The notes below the pieces were generated by a model. That model was not told the DNA's origin. It was given only the letters and a program-made list of their open reading frames with translations, and ran no database searches. Positions 1 through 6,261 of a stretch of 6,261 bases of DNA are shown here, piece by piece. The stretch's first letter is position 1. Each line of letters opens with the position of its first letter. Location of the stretch: NCBI GenBank assembly GCA_030038715.1, contig JASHSO010000047.1:1-6261 (forward strand), in the 5' to 3' direction. The stretch is from Streptosporangiaceae bacterium (lineage in GTDB: Bacteria; Actinomycetota; Actinomycetes; Streptosporangiales; Streptosporangiaceae). The position numbers and the translations under genes are program-made.

Positions 1-1
1 C

Positions 2-250
2 CGGGAGCGCGCCACGGCAAGCCAGGCCCGGCTGCTCGACAAGCACCTGGGTGATCAGGCGCTGACCGAGTCGGCGGCCGCCGCAGTGCGGAACGTGATC
101 TCCGATACCGGCGCGCTCGCCGAGTGCGAGGCACTGATCGCGGCCAACGCCAAGCAGGCCGTGGCGGCCCTGGACGGCGCTCCCATTCCGGCGGAGGCCC
201 GCTCAGCGCTGGCCGCTCTGGCCGTCATGGCGACCGATCGGCAGGACTGA
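2..250 (+). CDS. Polyprenyl synthetase family protein, C-terminal end (partial)
   Basis: The open frame enters from the left edge and ends at TGA 248-250, giving 82 residues. The tail reads RLLDKHLGDQALTE, then VRNVISDTGALAECEALIA, then a run ending LAALAVMATDRQD. Actinobacterial trans-isoprenyl diphosphate synthases (GGPP/polyprenyl synthetases) end in this way: a helix with RLLD..LG, a D-TGA-L..-E-LI helix and a final Ala/Leu-rich helix. The family condenses isopentenyl diphosphate with allylic diphosphates in the cytoplasm. The catalytic DDxxD motifs lie outside the window, so product chain length cannot be judged. Context supports the call: in Mycobacterium tuberculosis an idsA-type gene (Rv2173) lies close to Rv2175c and pknL. 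It converges with thiE, with 38 bp between the stops. The family call rests on C-terminal pattern and synteny only. Confidence 0.66.
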   Translation, partial: RERATASQARLLDKHLGDQALTESAAAAVRNVISDTGALAECEALIAANAKQAVAALDGAPIPAEARSALAALAVMATDRQD

Positions 251-258
251 CCGCTGGG

Positions 259-280
259 GCCGGTTCAGCGCCGGTTCAGC
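259..280. repeat. Two perfect 11-bp tandem copies in a convergent gene junction
   Basis: GCCGGTTCAGC occurs at 259-269 and again, directly abutting, at 270-280. The repeat fills most of the 38-bp gap between the stop of the polyprenyl synthetase gene (250) and the stop of thiE (289). CGCTG at 252-256 can also pair with CAGCG at 266-270, so one copy can form a weak 5-bp hairpin. There is no T-run on either strand, so a classical intrinsic terminator is not supported. Confidence 0.7.
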
Positions 281-288
281 ACGGCGGG

Positions 289-948
289 CTAGCGCAGCCG
301 GGCTGCCAGCCGACGAGCGGCGCCGCCAGGGTCGTCCGCATCGGTAATGGCCCGGACGACGACGATCCTGGTGGCACCCTCCCGGAGTACCTCACCCAGG
401 TTTTCCTCGTCGATGCCGCCGATGGCAAACCACGGCCGCTCGCTGTTGAGGCTCGCCGCGTATCTCACCAGCGCCAGACCAGGTGCCGGGCGGCCAGGCT
501 TGGTCGGAGTCGGCCACACCGGGCCGACGCAGAAGTAGTCGGCTGCTGGATCAGTGCTGGCAGCCGCGGACTCGGCCTCGGCATGCGAGGAGAGGCCGAT
601 CAGCGGCCTAGGTCCGATGAGCACCCTGGCGATGGCGGCTGGCAGGTCGTCCTGGCCGAGATGCAGCACGTCAGCGCCGGCCGCGTAGGCCACGTCCGCC
701 CTGTCGTTGACGGCCAACAGCGCCCCGGTCGCAGCGCAGAACCGCGCGAACACCTCGAGATAGCGCAGCTCCCGGCCCGCCTCCAGGCCCTTCTGCCGGA
801 GCTGGACGATGTCCACTCCAGCACTTAGCACATCGCCAAGGAACCGGGGCAGGTCGCCCTGCCGCGTTCTGGCATCCGTGCACAGGTACAGCCGGGCGGT
901 TTTCAGCCGGTCGAGCAAGCGCGCGCGGTCGCTGCCGTCGCCGGGCAC
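289..948 (-). CDS. thiE: Thiamin-phosphate synthase (thiamin phosphate pyrophosphorylase)
   Basis: This cytoplasmic TIM-barrel enzyme couples HMP diphosphate with the thiazole phosphate made by ThiG, releasing pyrophosphate and thiamin monophosphate. The 219 residues are normal for the family. Visible motifs in order are: QLRQK at 49-53 (pyrophosphate/HMP-PP contact), NDRAD at 81-85, HLGQDDLP at 96-103 (Mg/diphosphate binding), SSHAEAE at 120-126, [11 protein letters not shown] at 142-152 (the flexible catalytic loop), AIGGI at 175-179 and VVVRAI at 196-201 (phosphate-binding end of the barrel). The start is GTG 948-946, only two bases after the TGA of the upstream Rv2175c-like gene. No Shine-Dalgarno is obvious, so translation probably depends on coupling to that gene. 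It is the last gene of a three-gene minus-strand operon, separate from thiOSG. Confidence 0.95.
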   Translation of the reverse strand: MPGDGSDRARLLDRLKTARLYLCTDARTRQGDLPRFLGDVLSAGVDIVQLRQKGLEAGRELRYLEVFARFCAATGALLAVNDRADVAYAAGADVLHLGQDDLPAAIARVLIGPRPLIGLSSHAEAESAAASTDPAADYFCVGPVWPTPTKPGRPAPGLALVRYAASLNSERPWFAIGGIDEENLGEVLREGATRIVVVRAITDADDPGGAARRLAARLR

Positions 949-950
949 GC

Positions 951-1331
951 TCAGAGCGCTAGGGCTTGCGCCCGCCGGTTCACCTCGGTACGGCGGTGCT
1001 CGGCCAGCGCCTGCACTGGCGTGCCGGGCAGCGAGTCGTCGGCGGTGAACAGCCAGTTCAAGGCGTCACGCTCGGTGAATCCGCAGTCGAACAGCAAGGT
1101 CAGAGTGCCACCAAGTCCGTGCAGGACCTGGTCGCCATCGACGAACGCGGCCGGTACCGCGAACTCGCCGCTCGGACGCTGGACCGCAAGCAGCTTGCGG
1201 TCGCGAAGCAGCTGCTTGACCCGGCTGACCGGCATGCCCAGCCTGCCGGCCACGTCAGGAACACTCAGCCAGTCACCGACGATGGAGTCGGTCGGGGGGT
1301 CGATCTGTGCCACCCCTGCAGCTTCCCACAT
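951..1331 (-). CDS. Rv2175c-family winged helix DNA-binding protein (kinase-substrate family)
   Basis: The 126 residues resemble mycobacterial Rv2175c, a small winged helix-turn-helix DNA-binding protein reported as a substrate of the kinase PknL. The HTH lies at about 21-45 ([20 protein letters not shown]), the wing at about 46-63 ([17 protein letters not shown]), and the family C-terminal block is [12 protein letters not shown] at 92-103 followed by a basic helix ending NRRAQALAL. It is slightly shorter than the M. tuberculosis protein, mostly at the N-terminus. Thr14 lies in the region before the HTH where the mycobacterial phospho-threonine is reported, but the alignment is loose. ATG 1331 is used here. 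GTG 1313 (residue 7) is an alternative, preceded by GGGAAG at 1327-1322 with an 8-nt spacer, and would give 120 residues. It lies 48 bp after the oxidoreductase gene and 2 bp before thiE. Target DNA is unknown. Confidence 0.85.
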   Translation of the reverse strand: MWEAAGVAQIDPPTDSIVGDWLSVPDVAGRLGMPVSRVKQLLRDRKLLAVQRPSGEFAVPAAFVDGDQVLHGLGGTLTLLFDCGFTERDALNWLFTADDSLPGTPVQALAEHRRTEVNRRAQALAL

Positions 1332-1379
1332 GAAGCCGACACCAAAACCTGCCCGGTCGCATCGCGTCCGGTCCCTTCG

Positions 1380-2576
1380 CTACGACAGAACGCAGTCACG
1401 CACTGCGATGCCGGGGTCAGCAAGCCTGCCGGGATCGACCTCGGCGGCCGACTCGATCACCCTCCTGGCCTGCATGAGGTCGCGCGGCAAGCCGACCGTC
1501 AGCATCGCAACCAGTCGGCCGCCGGAAAGCCAGCAAGCCGCCCATCGCTCGCCTGCATCCGGCTGTCGGACCGGGATCCCCCGCCAGACGAGACGCTCGC
1601 CCGCACCATGCGAGCCCACGTACTGCACCATACGCCCGAATTGTTCGGACCAGAAATAGGGAACGGGGTCGTACACCACACTGTCGCCCAGCACGTTCGC
1701 CGCCGCCACAGCCGGTCCGTGCAGCGCGTTGTCCCAGTGCTCGACGCGCAAAGACCGGCCGTACCGCGCAGACCAGAACGACGCGCAGTCCCCCACGGCG
1801 AATACGCCGGGCACTGAGCTGCGAAGGTGGTTGTCCACGACCACGCCATTGCCGAGCCGCACGCCCGACTCTGTCAGCCAGCCGACCGCCGGGCGCACTC
1901 CGACCGCCGTCACCACAACGTCAGCTGCCACAACCTCTCCACTGGCCAGCGCTACACCGTCCGGCTCGATGGCCGCCACCGGCTCGCTGAGCATCAGGTC
2001 CACCCCTGCGGCCAGGTACCAGCCGGCGGTCAGCGCGCCAACGTGCGGTCCGATCGCTGCGGCCAGTGGTGCCTGCGCAGCCTCCACGACAGTGACACGG
2101 CAGCCGCGGCGTGCCGCGGCGGTGGCAAGCTCGGCACCGATCCAGCCCGCTCCGACGATGGCCAGCCGCGTTCCCGGCACGAGCAGAGCACGCAGGGCCA
2201 GAGCGTCGTCGGCGGTCCGCAGGACACGCTGCGGGCCAGCTCCGGGCAGGCGCACTGGGCTGGCTCCGGTGGCAAGAACGAGCGCGTCCCACCGGTACTC
2301 GGCCTTGTCGGTCCGCACGCTCCCTGGCCGGAGCCGGTCGGCGACCTCGCCGAGCCTGATGTCGGCACCCAGTGAGTCCAGGTCAGCCCGCAGCGATGTG
2401 TCGTCGAGCTGGCCGACCATGACCTTTTTGGACAGCGGTGGCCGGTCATAGGGCGGCCGCTTCTCGGCGCCGATCATCGTGACACGCCCGCCGAATCCCC
2501 TCGACCGCAGTTCCTCGACCGTGCGCAGCCCGGCGAGCCCACCGCCTACCACCACAACCTTGTCCGGGCCGGTCAT
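1380..2576 (-). CDS. NAD(P)/FAD-dependent oxidoreductase, ferredoxin-reductase (BphA4/rubredoxin reductase) type
   Basis: The 398-residue two-dinucleotide-domain flavoprotein shows an N-terminal FAD motif (VVVVGGGLAGLRTVEEL, 7-23), YDRPPLSK at 43-50 (typical of oxygenase-type ferredoxin reductases), LATGA at 101-105, a second Rossmann motif GAGWIGAELA at 142-151, and the FAD-contact block GVFAVGDCA at 257-265. VEHWDNALHG (278-287) and PYFWSEQFG (306-314) mark the reductase C-terminal domain. Glu165 closes the second beta strand (VTVVEA), which usually favours NADH over NADPH. There is no CxxxxC redox disulfide, so it is not a thiol reductase. The frame is open back to 2726, but ATG 2576 has a good SD (GAGG, 2585-2582, 5-nt spacer) and sits right before the FAD motif. 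It heads the operon containing thiE and diverges from thiO. Its electron acceptor is unknown. Reducing a ferredoxin is the family expectation; any thiamin link comes from context only. Confidence 0.88.
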   Translation of the reverse strand: MTGPDKVVVVGGGLAGLRTVEELRSRGFGGRVTMIGAEKRPPYDRPPLSKKVMVGQLDDTSLRADLDSLGADIRLGEVADRLRPGSVRTDKAEYRWDALVLATGASPVRLPGAGPQRVLRTADDALALRALLVPGTRLAIVGAGWIGAELATAAARRGCRVTVVEAAQAPLAAAIGPHVGALTAGWYLAAGVDLMLSEPVAAIEPDGVALASGEVVAADVVVTAVGVRPAVGWLTESGVRLGNGVVVDNHLRSSVPGVFAVGDCASFWSARYGRSLRVEHWDNALHGPAVAAANVLGDSVVYDPVPYFWSEQFGRMVQYVGSHGAGERLVWRGIPVRQPDAGERWAACWLSGGRLVAMLTVGLPRDLMQARRVIESAAEVDPGRLADPGIAVRDCVLS

Positions 2577-2581
2577 GCACG

Positions 2582-2585
2582 CCTC
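2582..2585 (-). promoter_or_regulatory. Shine-Dalgarno fixing the oxidoreductase start at 2576
   Basis: On the minus strand GAGG precedes ATG 2576-2574 with a 5-nt spacer. This argues against the longer frame that begins at 2726, whose 50 extra residues have no recognisable content and would precede the FAD-binding strand that normally opens this family. Confidence 0.7.
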
Positions 2586-2725
2586 ATCCGCCAAGCCCCG
2601 TCCGCCGTCCGAATGAGCGGGTTCCGCGTTGGCCGAGTACATCGTGCCGCACGCCGAGCGGCTGTCGGCCGACGCCCGCCAGGCACGTGTCGGCGTCACG
2701 GCCGGCTCCTCGGCTGGCCAAGTCA

Positions 2726-2742
2726 CGGCCGACCATCGGCCG
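2726..2742. repeat. Inverted repeat, 7-bp arms, 3-bp spacer
   Basis: CGGCCGA at 2726-2732 is followed by CCA and its exact reverse complement TCGGCCG at 2736-2742. It lies about 40 bp upstream of the candidate thiOSG -10, between the divergent operons, where an operator could sit. Palindromes built of GGCC are common by chance at this GC content, so a regulatory role is only a possibility. Confidence 0.45.
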
Positions 2743-2750
2743 GACAGCGC

Positions 2751-2777
2751 CGCAGCCGGCCCCCTGGCCGGTCAGCG
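2751..2777. repeat. Inverted repeat overlapping the predicted -35 zone of the thiOSG promoter
   Basis: CCGGCC (2756-2761) and GGCCGG (2766-2771) are perfect complements around a CCCT loop. The symmetry extends imperfectly to CGC at 2751-2753 and GCG at 2775-2777. The right arm ends five bases before the candidate -10 box, so a protein bound here would contact or block the -35 zone. No transcription factor family is recognised from the sequence. Confidence 0.45.
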
Positions 2778-2782
2778 GCGGC

Positions 2783-2788
2783 TAAGCT
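2783..2788 (+). promoter_or_regulatory. Candidate -10 box for the thiOSG transcript
   Basis: TAAGCT fits the actinobacterial TANNNT -10 pattern. Counting 6-7 bases downstream puts the start of transcription at about A2794-A2796, immediately before the first base of the TPP aptamer (2797). That placement is why I favour this box. No TTGACA-like -35 is visible 16-18 bp upstream, where the sequence is a GC-rich inverted repeat. Confidence 0.5.
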
Positions 2789-2796
2789 GGGTGAAT

Positions 2797-2888
2797 CGCG
2801 CGGGAGTCTGGTGCTGACCGGACTGAGAGGGCGGCTAGCAGCCGCCGACCGCAGGAACCTGATCCGGGTCATGCCGGCGAAGGGAGCG
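2797..2888 (+). ncRNA. TPP riboswitch (thi element) controlling thiOSG
   Basis: All conserved parts are present. P1 pairs CGC 2797-2799 with GCG 2886-2888. P2 pairs GCGG 2800-2803 with CCGC 2849-2852. P3 pairs GTCTGG 2806-2811 with CCGGAC 2818-2823. The invariant CTGAGA lies at 2823-2828. A variable P3a arm pairs GGCGGCT 2830-2836 with AGCCGCC 2840-2846. The thi box runs 2857-2885: ACCTGAT, then P5 CCGG 2864-2867 pairing with CCGG 2874-2877 around GTCATG, then GCGAAGGGA. TPP binding folds the pyrimidine sensor (CTGAGA arm) against the diphosphate sensor arm. The 3' strand contains the thiO Shine-Dalgarno, and there is no room for a terminator before the start codon. Control is therefore probably translational, with thiO and likely downstream thiSG reduced when TPP is abundant. 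Confidence 0.95.
2881..2886 (+). promoter_or_regulatory. thiO Shine-Dalgarno embedded in the TPP aptamer
   Basis: AGGGAG (core GGAG 2883-2886) stands 6 nt before the GTG start at 2893. The same bases form the 3' end of the thi box: AGG 2881-2883 can pair with CCT 2858-2860 in P4, and G2886 opens the 3' strand of P1. Ligand-bound RNA would hide the ribosome-binding site without a separate expression platform. This site also fixes GTG 2893 as the thiO start. Confidence 0.85.
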
Positions 2889-2892
2889 GACA

Positions 2893-4100
2893 GTGCACGC
2901 CCAGAGCAACCCCAGGGCCGACGTGCTCATCATCGGCGGAGGCGTGATCGGGCTCAGCATCGCCTGGCGGGCCGCTCAGCGCGGCTTGCGGGTCGACATC
3001 ACCGATCCACATCCAGGCCAGGGCGCCACCCATGCCGCAGCCGGCATGCTGACTCCGGTCACCGAGGTTGCCTACGCCGAGCAGGAGCTGTTCTTGCTTG
3101 GCCGGGAGTCGCTGAGCCGTTATCCCTCGTTCGCAGCCGAGCTCAGCCAGGTCACTCACCTTCCGACGGGTTACCGGCAGACAGGCACGCTGCAGGTGGC
3201 CTACGACCACGACGACCTCGCGATGCTTGACGAACTCGCCCGGCTGCAGGAGTCGTTCGGGGTTGCGCTGCGGCAGCTCACCGCGCGCGAGTGCCGCGAT
3301 GAAGAGCCGATGCTGGACCCGGCAGTGCGTGGCGGCTTGCTGGCCGCGGACGACGGCTCGGTGGATCCACGGCTGCTGGCCACTGCGCTCCTGGCCGCGG
3401 CTGAATCGGCTGGGGCCAGGGTGATCCGCCAGCGCGTCGCCGAACTGCTCATCACCGGCGGGCGGGCGGGCGGAGCGCTGCTCGAGGACGGCAGCGAGCT
3501 CAAGGCCGACCAGACAGTGCTAGCGGCCGGCTGGCAGTCGGCCGACATCCCGGGCCTGCCTGCCGGAGCGGCTCCCCCGGTCCGGCCGGTGAAGGGCCAG
3601 ATCCTGCGGCTAGCGCCCACGGCCGCGACTGGTGCCGGCATGCTGCGCAGGACCGTGCGCGGTGTGGTCCGCGGCTCGAGCGTCTACCTGGTGCCGCGGG
3701 AGAGCGGCGAGCTGATCGTCGGTGCCACCCAGGAGGAGCTTGGTCCCGACACCACGGTCACCGCCGGTGGGCTGTGGCAGCTGCTGCGCGACGCGCGCGC
3801 GCTGATACCAGGCATCGCCGAACTGGCCCTTGCCGACGCGGTAGCGGGCCTGCGGCCCGGCACCCCGGATAATGCGCCGCTGCTCGGCCCGGCCGAGCTG
3901 CCCGGGCTGATCCTGGCCACCGGGCACTTCCGGGCGGGCGTCCTGCTGACGCCGGTGACCGCTGACACGGTCGCCGGCTTCCTGGATACCGGATTGGCCG
4001 ACCCGCTGTGGGCAGCGTTCTCGCCAGGCAGGTTCGCCGCTCCGTCGGGGCGGGGACGCGCCAGCGTGCCGTCAGTCCAGCTAGCTGAGGAGGCGGGCTC

Positions 4101-4110
<10 letters not shown>
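2893..4110 (+). CDS. thiO: Glycine oxidase
   Basis: This FAD-dependent amine oxidase uses O2 to convert glycine to dehydroglycine (iminoglycine) plus H2O2. The imine supplies the C2-N3 unit for thiazole synthesis by ThiG. The 405-residue protein is slightly longer than the roughly 370 of Bacillus ThiO because of a C-terminal tail. It starts GTG. Visible are the Rossmann FAD motif VLIIGGGVIGLSIAW (11-25), THAAAGMLTP at 46-55 (flavin contact), VRPVKGQILRL at 230-240, VYLVPR at 264-269, GLRPGTPDNAPLLGP at 319-333 and GHFRAGVLLTP at 344-354. By comparison with Bacillus ThiO, Tyr265, Arg321 and Arg347 match the residues that hold the glycine carboxylate. The residues after about 370 are Pro/Ser/Gly-rich with no recognised domain. 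The end overlaps thiS by 10 bp. A soluble cytoplasmic protein is expected. Confidence 0.95.
4087..4093 (+). promoter_or_regulatory. Strong Shine-Dalgarno for thiS inside the thiO coding end
   Basis: GAGGAGG is a near-ideal anti-16S match with a 7-nt spacer to GTG 4101. It is read in thiO as part of Glu-Glu-Ala near the C-terminus. It fixes the thiS start, so the two genes overlap by 10 bases, ending at the thiO TAG 4108-4110. Confidence 0.85.
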
Positions 4111-5061
<951 letters not shown>

Positions 5062-5111
5062 CGGTCCAGCCCTACCACGCCGATACCGGGCGCAGGCCGG
5101 CGGGGGCACCC

Positions 5112-5117
5112 TAGAAT
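5112..5117 (+). promoter_or_regulatory. Candidate -10 box for a leaderless kinase transcript
   Basis: TAGAAT is a strong TANNNT-type -10, conspicuous in this GC-rich setting. Seven bases separate it from ATG 5125, so transcription should start at or next to the A of the start codon. No Shine-Dalgarno precedes that ATG (the bases between are TCTTCCG), which agrees with a leaderless mRNA. A -35 match at about 5089-5095 is not evident, as is common in actinobacteria. Confidence 0.65.
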
Positions 5118-5124
5118 TCTTCCG

Positions 5125-6261
5125 ATGGATACGACGCTGTCGGCCCCGATCGGGCAGCTGCTCGACGGCCGGTACCTGGTCGAGTCGCAGCTCGCCTGCG
5201 GCGGTATGGCAACGGTCTATCTGGGCCGCGATCTCCGGCTAGACCGCATGGTTGCGCTCAAGATCGCCCATCCGGAGCTCGCCCGCGACCAGGAGTTCGT
5301 GGCCAGGTTCAGTAGCGAAGCCAGGTCTGTGGCCCGGCTGTCAAGCCCGAACGTCGTCGCCATCTTTGACCAGGGCTCCTCCGCAGACACGCACTACATC
5401 GCCATGGAGTACGTACCAGGGCCGACGCTACGCGAGCTGCTGCAGACTCGAGGCCGGCTCACCCCCCGCGAGGCACTGGACATCATCGAACGGGTCCTCG
5501 CTGGACTTGCCGCGGCACATAACGCCGGCATCATCCACCGGGACGTGAAACCCGAGAACGTCCTGCTCGGCAGCGGCCGCACGGTCAAGGTGGCGGACTT
5601 CGGTCTCGCCAGGGCAGCGGACGGCATCAGGCACACCAGGACCGGCCTGCTGATCGGCACCGCGGCCTACTTGGCGCCGGAGCAGGTCGCCAGCAACACC
5701 TCCGACCAGCGCTCAGACGTCTACGCCGCCGGCGTGCTGCTGTTCGAGATGCTGACCGGCGTCCAGCCGCACACCGGTGAGTCCGCACTCGCCGTGGCGT
5801 ACAAGCATGTGAACTCGGTTGTCCCGGCGCCGTCCAGCCTGGTACCTGAACTGCCTTCCGCGCTGGATGCGCTAGTCGCGCTGGCCACAAGCCGCGACCC
5901 CGACCTGCGGCCGCCGGACGCCGGCCACTACCTCAAGGCGATAAGCGAGGTCCGCAGGGGCATGCCCGTGCCGACACCGTGGCGCGGCCAAGCCGACGCG
6001 GCCGGTAACGGCTGGCCGGGCGGGCAAGACGACCAGCCTGACGGGGCGGCGGCAGCCACCGGGGCCGGCCGGCTGACGGCTACCCAGCGCCTGTCGGCCA
6101 AGGATGACCGCAGCCGCGGCTCCGCGAACCACACGCTGATCGTGCCAGCCGATGGCACGAATTGCACGACAGGTTATCGCGGCCGGGTCCGGGCAGCCCG
6201 GCGCCACCCGGACCCGTGGCTCCAGCGCTGGCTGTTCAGCCGCCGGATCGTCATCGTGCTG
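5125..6261 (+). CDS. PknL/PknB-type transmembrane Ser/Thr protein kinase (C-terminus cut off)
   Basis: The frame is open from ATG 5125 to the window end: 379 residues without a stop. It has a complete Hanks-type kinase domain: ACGGMATVY at 24-32 (Gly-rich loop, first glycine replaced by Ala as in PknL-like kinases), VALK with Lys46, helix-C Glu65, HRDVKPEN at 138-145 with catalytic Asp140, DFGLAR at 158-163 with metal-binding Asp158, an activation segment TRTGLLIGTAAYLAPEQV at 171-188 with Thr171 and Thr173 as likely autophosphorylation sites, SDVYAAGVLLFEML at 197-210 and Arg262. From about 281 to 365 is a Gly/Ala/Pro-rich linker, then basic residues and the start of a hydrophobic stretch (SRRIVIVL, 372-379), probably the membrane segment. 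Whether PASTA repeats follow cannot be seen. Position near an Rv2175c homologue supports PknL orthology. It is likely transcribed from its own promoter. Confidence 0.93.
   Translation, partial: MDTTLSAPIGQLLDGRYLVESQLACGGMATVYLGRDLRLDRMVALKIAHPELARDQEFVARFSSEARSVARLSSPNVVAIFDQGSSADTHYIAMEYVPGPTLRELLQTRGRLTPREALDIIERVLAGLAAAHNAGIIHRDVKPENVLLGSGRTVKVADFGLARAADGIRHTRTGLLIGTAAYLAPEQVASNTSDQRSDVYAAGVLLFEMLTGVQPHTGESALAVAYKHVNSVVPAPSSLVPELPSALDALVALATSRDPDLRPPDAGHYLKAISEVRRGMPVPTPWRGQADAAGNGWPGGQDDQPDGAAAATGAGRLTATQRLSAKDDRSRGSANHTLIVPADGTNCTTGYRGRVRAARRHPDPWLQRWLFSRRIVIVL

Larger units (their letters stand above)
2577..2892. other. Divergent intergenic region between oxidoreductase/thiE operon and thiOSG operon
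   Basis: These 316 bp separate two divergently transcribed operons. The right third is the TPP riboswitch for thiOSG, preceded by a candidate -10 at 2783-2788. The middle contains two compact GC-rich inverted repeats (2726-2742 and 2751-2777). The left part must contain the promoter for the minus-strand operon. I found no convincing -10/-35 pair there; the best -10-like string, TGTACT on the minus strand near 2640, is weak. There is no second aptamer on the minus strand: the reverse complements of CTGAGA and of the thi-box core are absent. Short frames crossing this region overlap the riboswitch and look non-coding. Confidence 0.75.

Noticed and set aside
124..828. 234-codon plus-strand open frame
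   Set aside because: It crosses the end of the polyprenyl synthetase gene in another frame and is antisense to thiE; the composition is Gly/Arg-rich noise.
1371..1380. GCGAAGGGA on the minus strand just after the oxidoreductase stop, resembling the end of a thi box
   Set aside because: No CTGAGA, no ACCTGAT and no P5 stem are nearby, so it is a chance match rather than a second riboswitch.
966..1817. 283-codon plus-strand open frame
   Set aside because: It is antisense to the Rv2175c homologue and oxidoreductase, which have clear family motifs; its translation shows none.
2577..2726. 50-residue N-terminal extension of the oxidoreductase frame
   Set aside because: It has no recognisable content, lies ahead of the FAD-binding strand that normally opens the protein, and ATG 2576 has a proper SD.
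2613..3230. Long plus-strand open frame (205 codons) and a 62-codon frame at 2629-2817 across the intergenic region
   Set aside because: They run through the TPP riboswitch and (for the longer one) into thiO in another frame, with Arg/Pro/Ala-rich low-complexity translations typical of GC-rich shadows.
5062..5124. Possible terminator between thiG and the kinase gene
   Set aside because: No stable stem followed by T residues is visible; only short GC-rich complementarities.
5125..5220. Loss of the first glycine in the kinase Gly-rich loop suggesting a pseudokinase
   Set aside because: Lys46, Glu65, Asp140 and Asp158 are all present and PknL-type kinases also have Ala at this place, so activity is expected.

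Overview
This is a strongly GC-rich window, roughly 70% by eye. It has GTG starts, coding-strand C/G at third positions and long antisense shadow frames. Gene content and order (a polyprenyl synthetase end, an Rv2175c-like DNA-binding protein, a PknL-like Ser/Thr kinase, thiamin genes) point to an actinobacterium (Actinomycetia). I cannot name a genus.

Layout. Positions 1-250 (+) hold the last 82 residues of a probable polyprenyl (isoprenoid) synthetase. Converging on it is a three-gene minus-strand operon, read right to left: an NAD(P)H/FAD ferredoxin-reductase-type oxidoreductase (2576-1380), a small winged-helix protein of the Rv2175c family (1331-951), and thiE (948-289). A 316-bp divergent intergenic region (2577-2892) carries GC-rich dyads, a candidate -10 box and a full TPP riboswitch facing right. 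The riboswitch leads into thiO (2893-4110), thiS (4101-4301) and thiG (4303-5061), which are tightly packed and translationally linked. After a 63-bp gap, a PknL/PknB-type transmembrane kinase begins at 5125 and runs off the window end. It has an apparent leaderless promoter.

How the genes work together. ThiO oxidises glycine to dehydroglycine (iminoglycine). ThiS carries sulfur as a C-terminal thiocarboxylate, and ThiG joins these with deoxyxylulose 5-phosphate to make the thiazole phosphate. ThiE couples thiazole phosphate to the hydroxymethylpyrimidine diphosphate to give thiamin phosphate. The final product TPP feeds back on thiOSG through the riboswitch, whose 3' strand contains the thiO ribosome-binding site. 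No aptamer is visible upstream of the thiE operon. ThiC, ThiD, ThiF, ThiL and a sulfur donor are not in the window.

I do not see a clearly undescribed system. The most interesting points are the kinase and its presumed DNA-binding substrate flanking and intermixed with thiamin genes, the uncharacterised oxidoreductase leading the thiE operon, the SD buried in the aptamer, the leaderless kinase promoter, and dense dual use of sequence at the thiO/thiS/thiG junctions.
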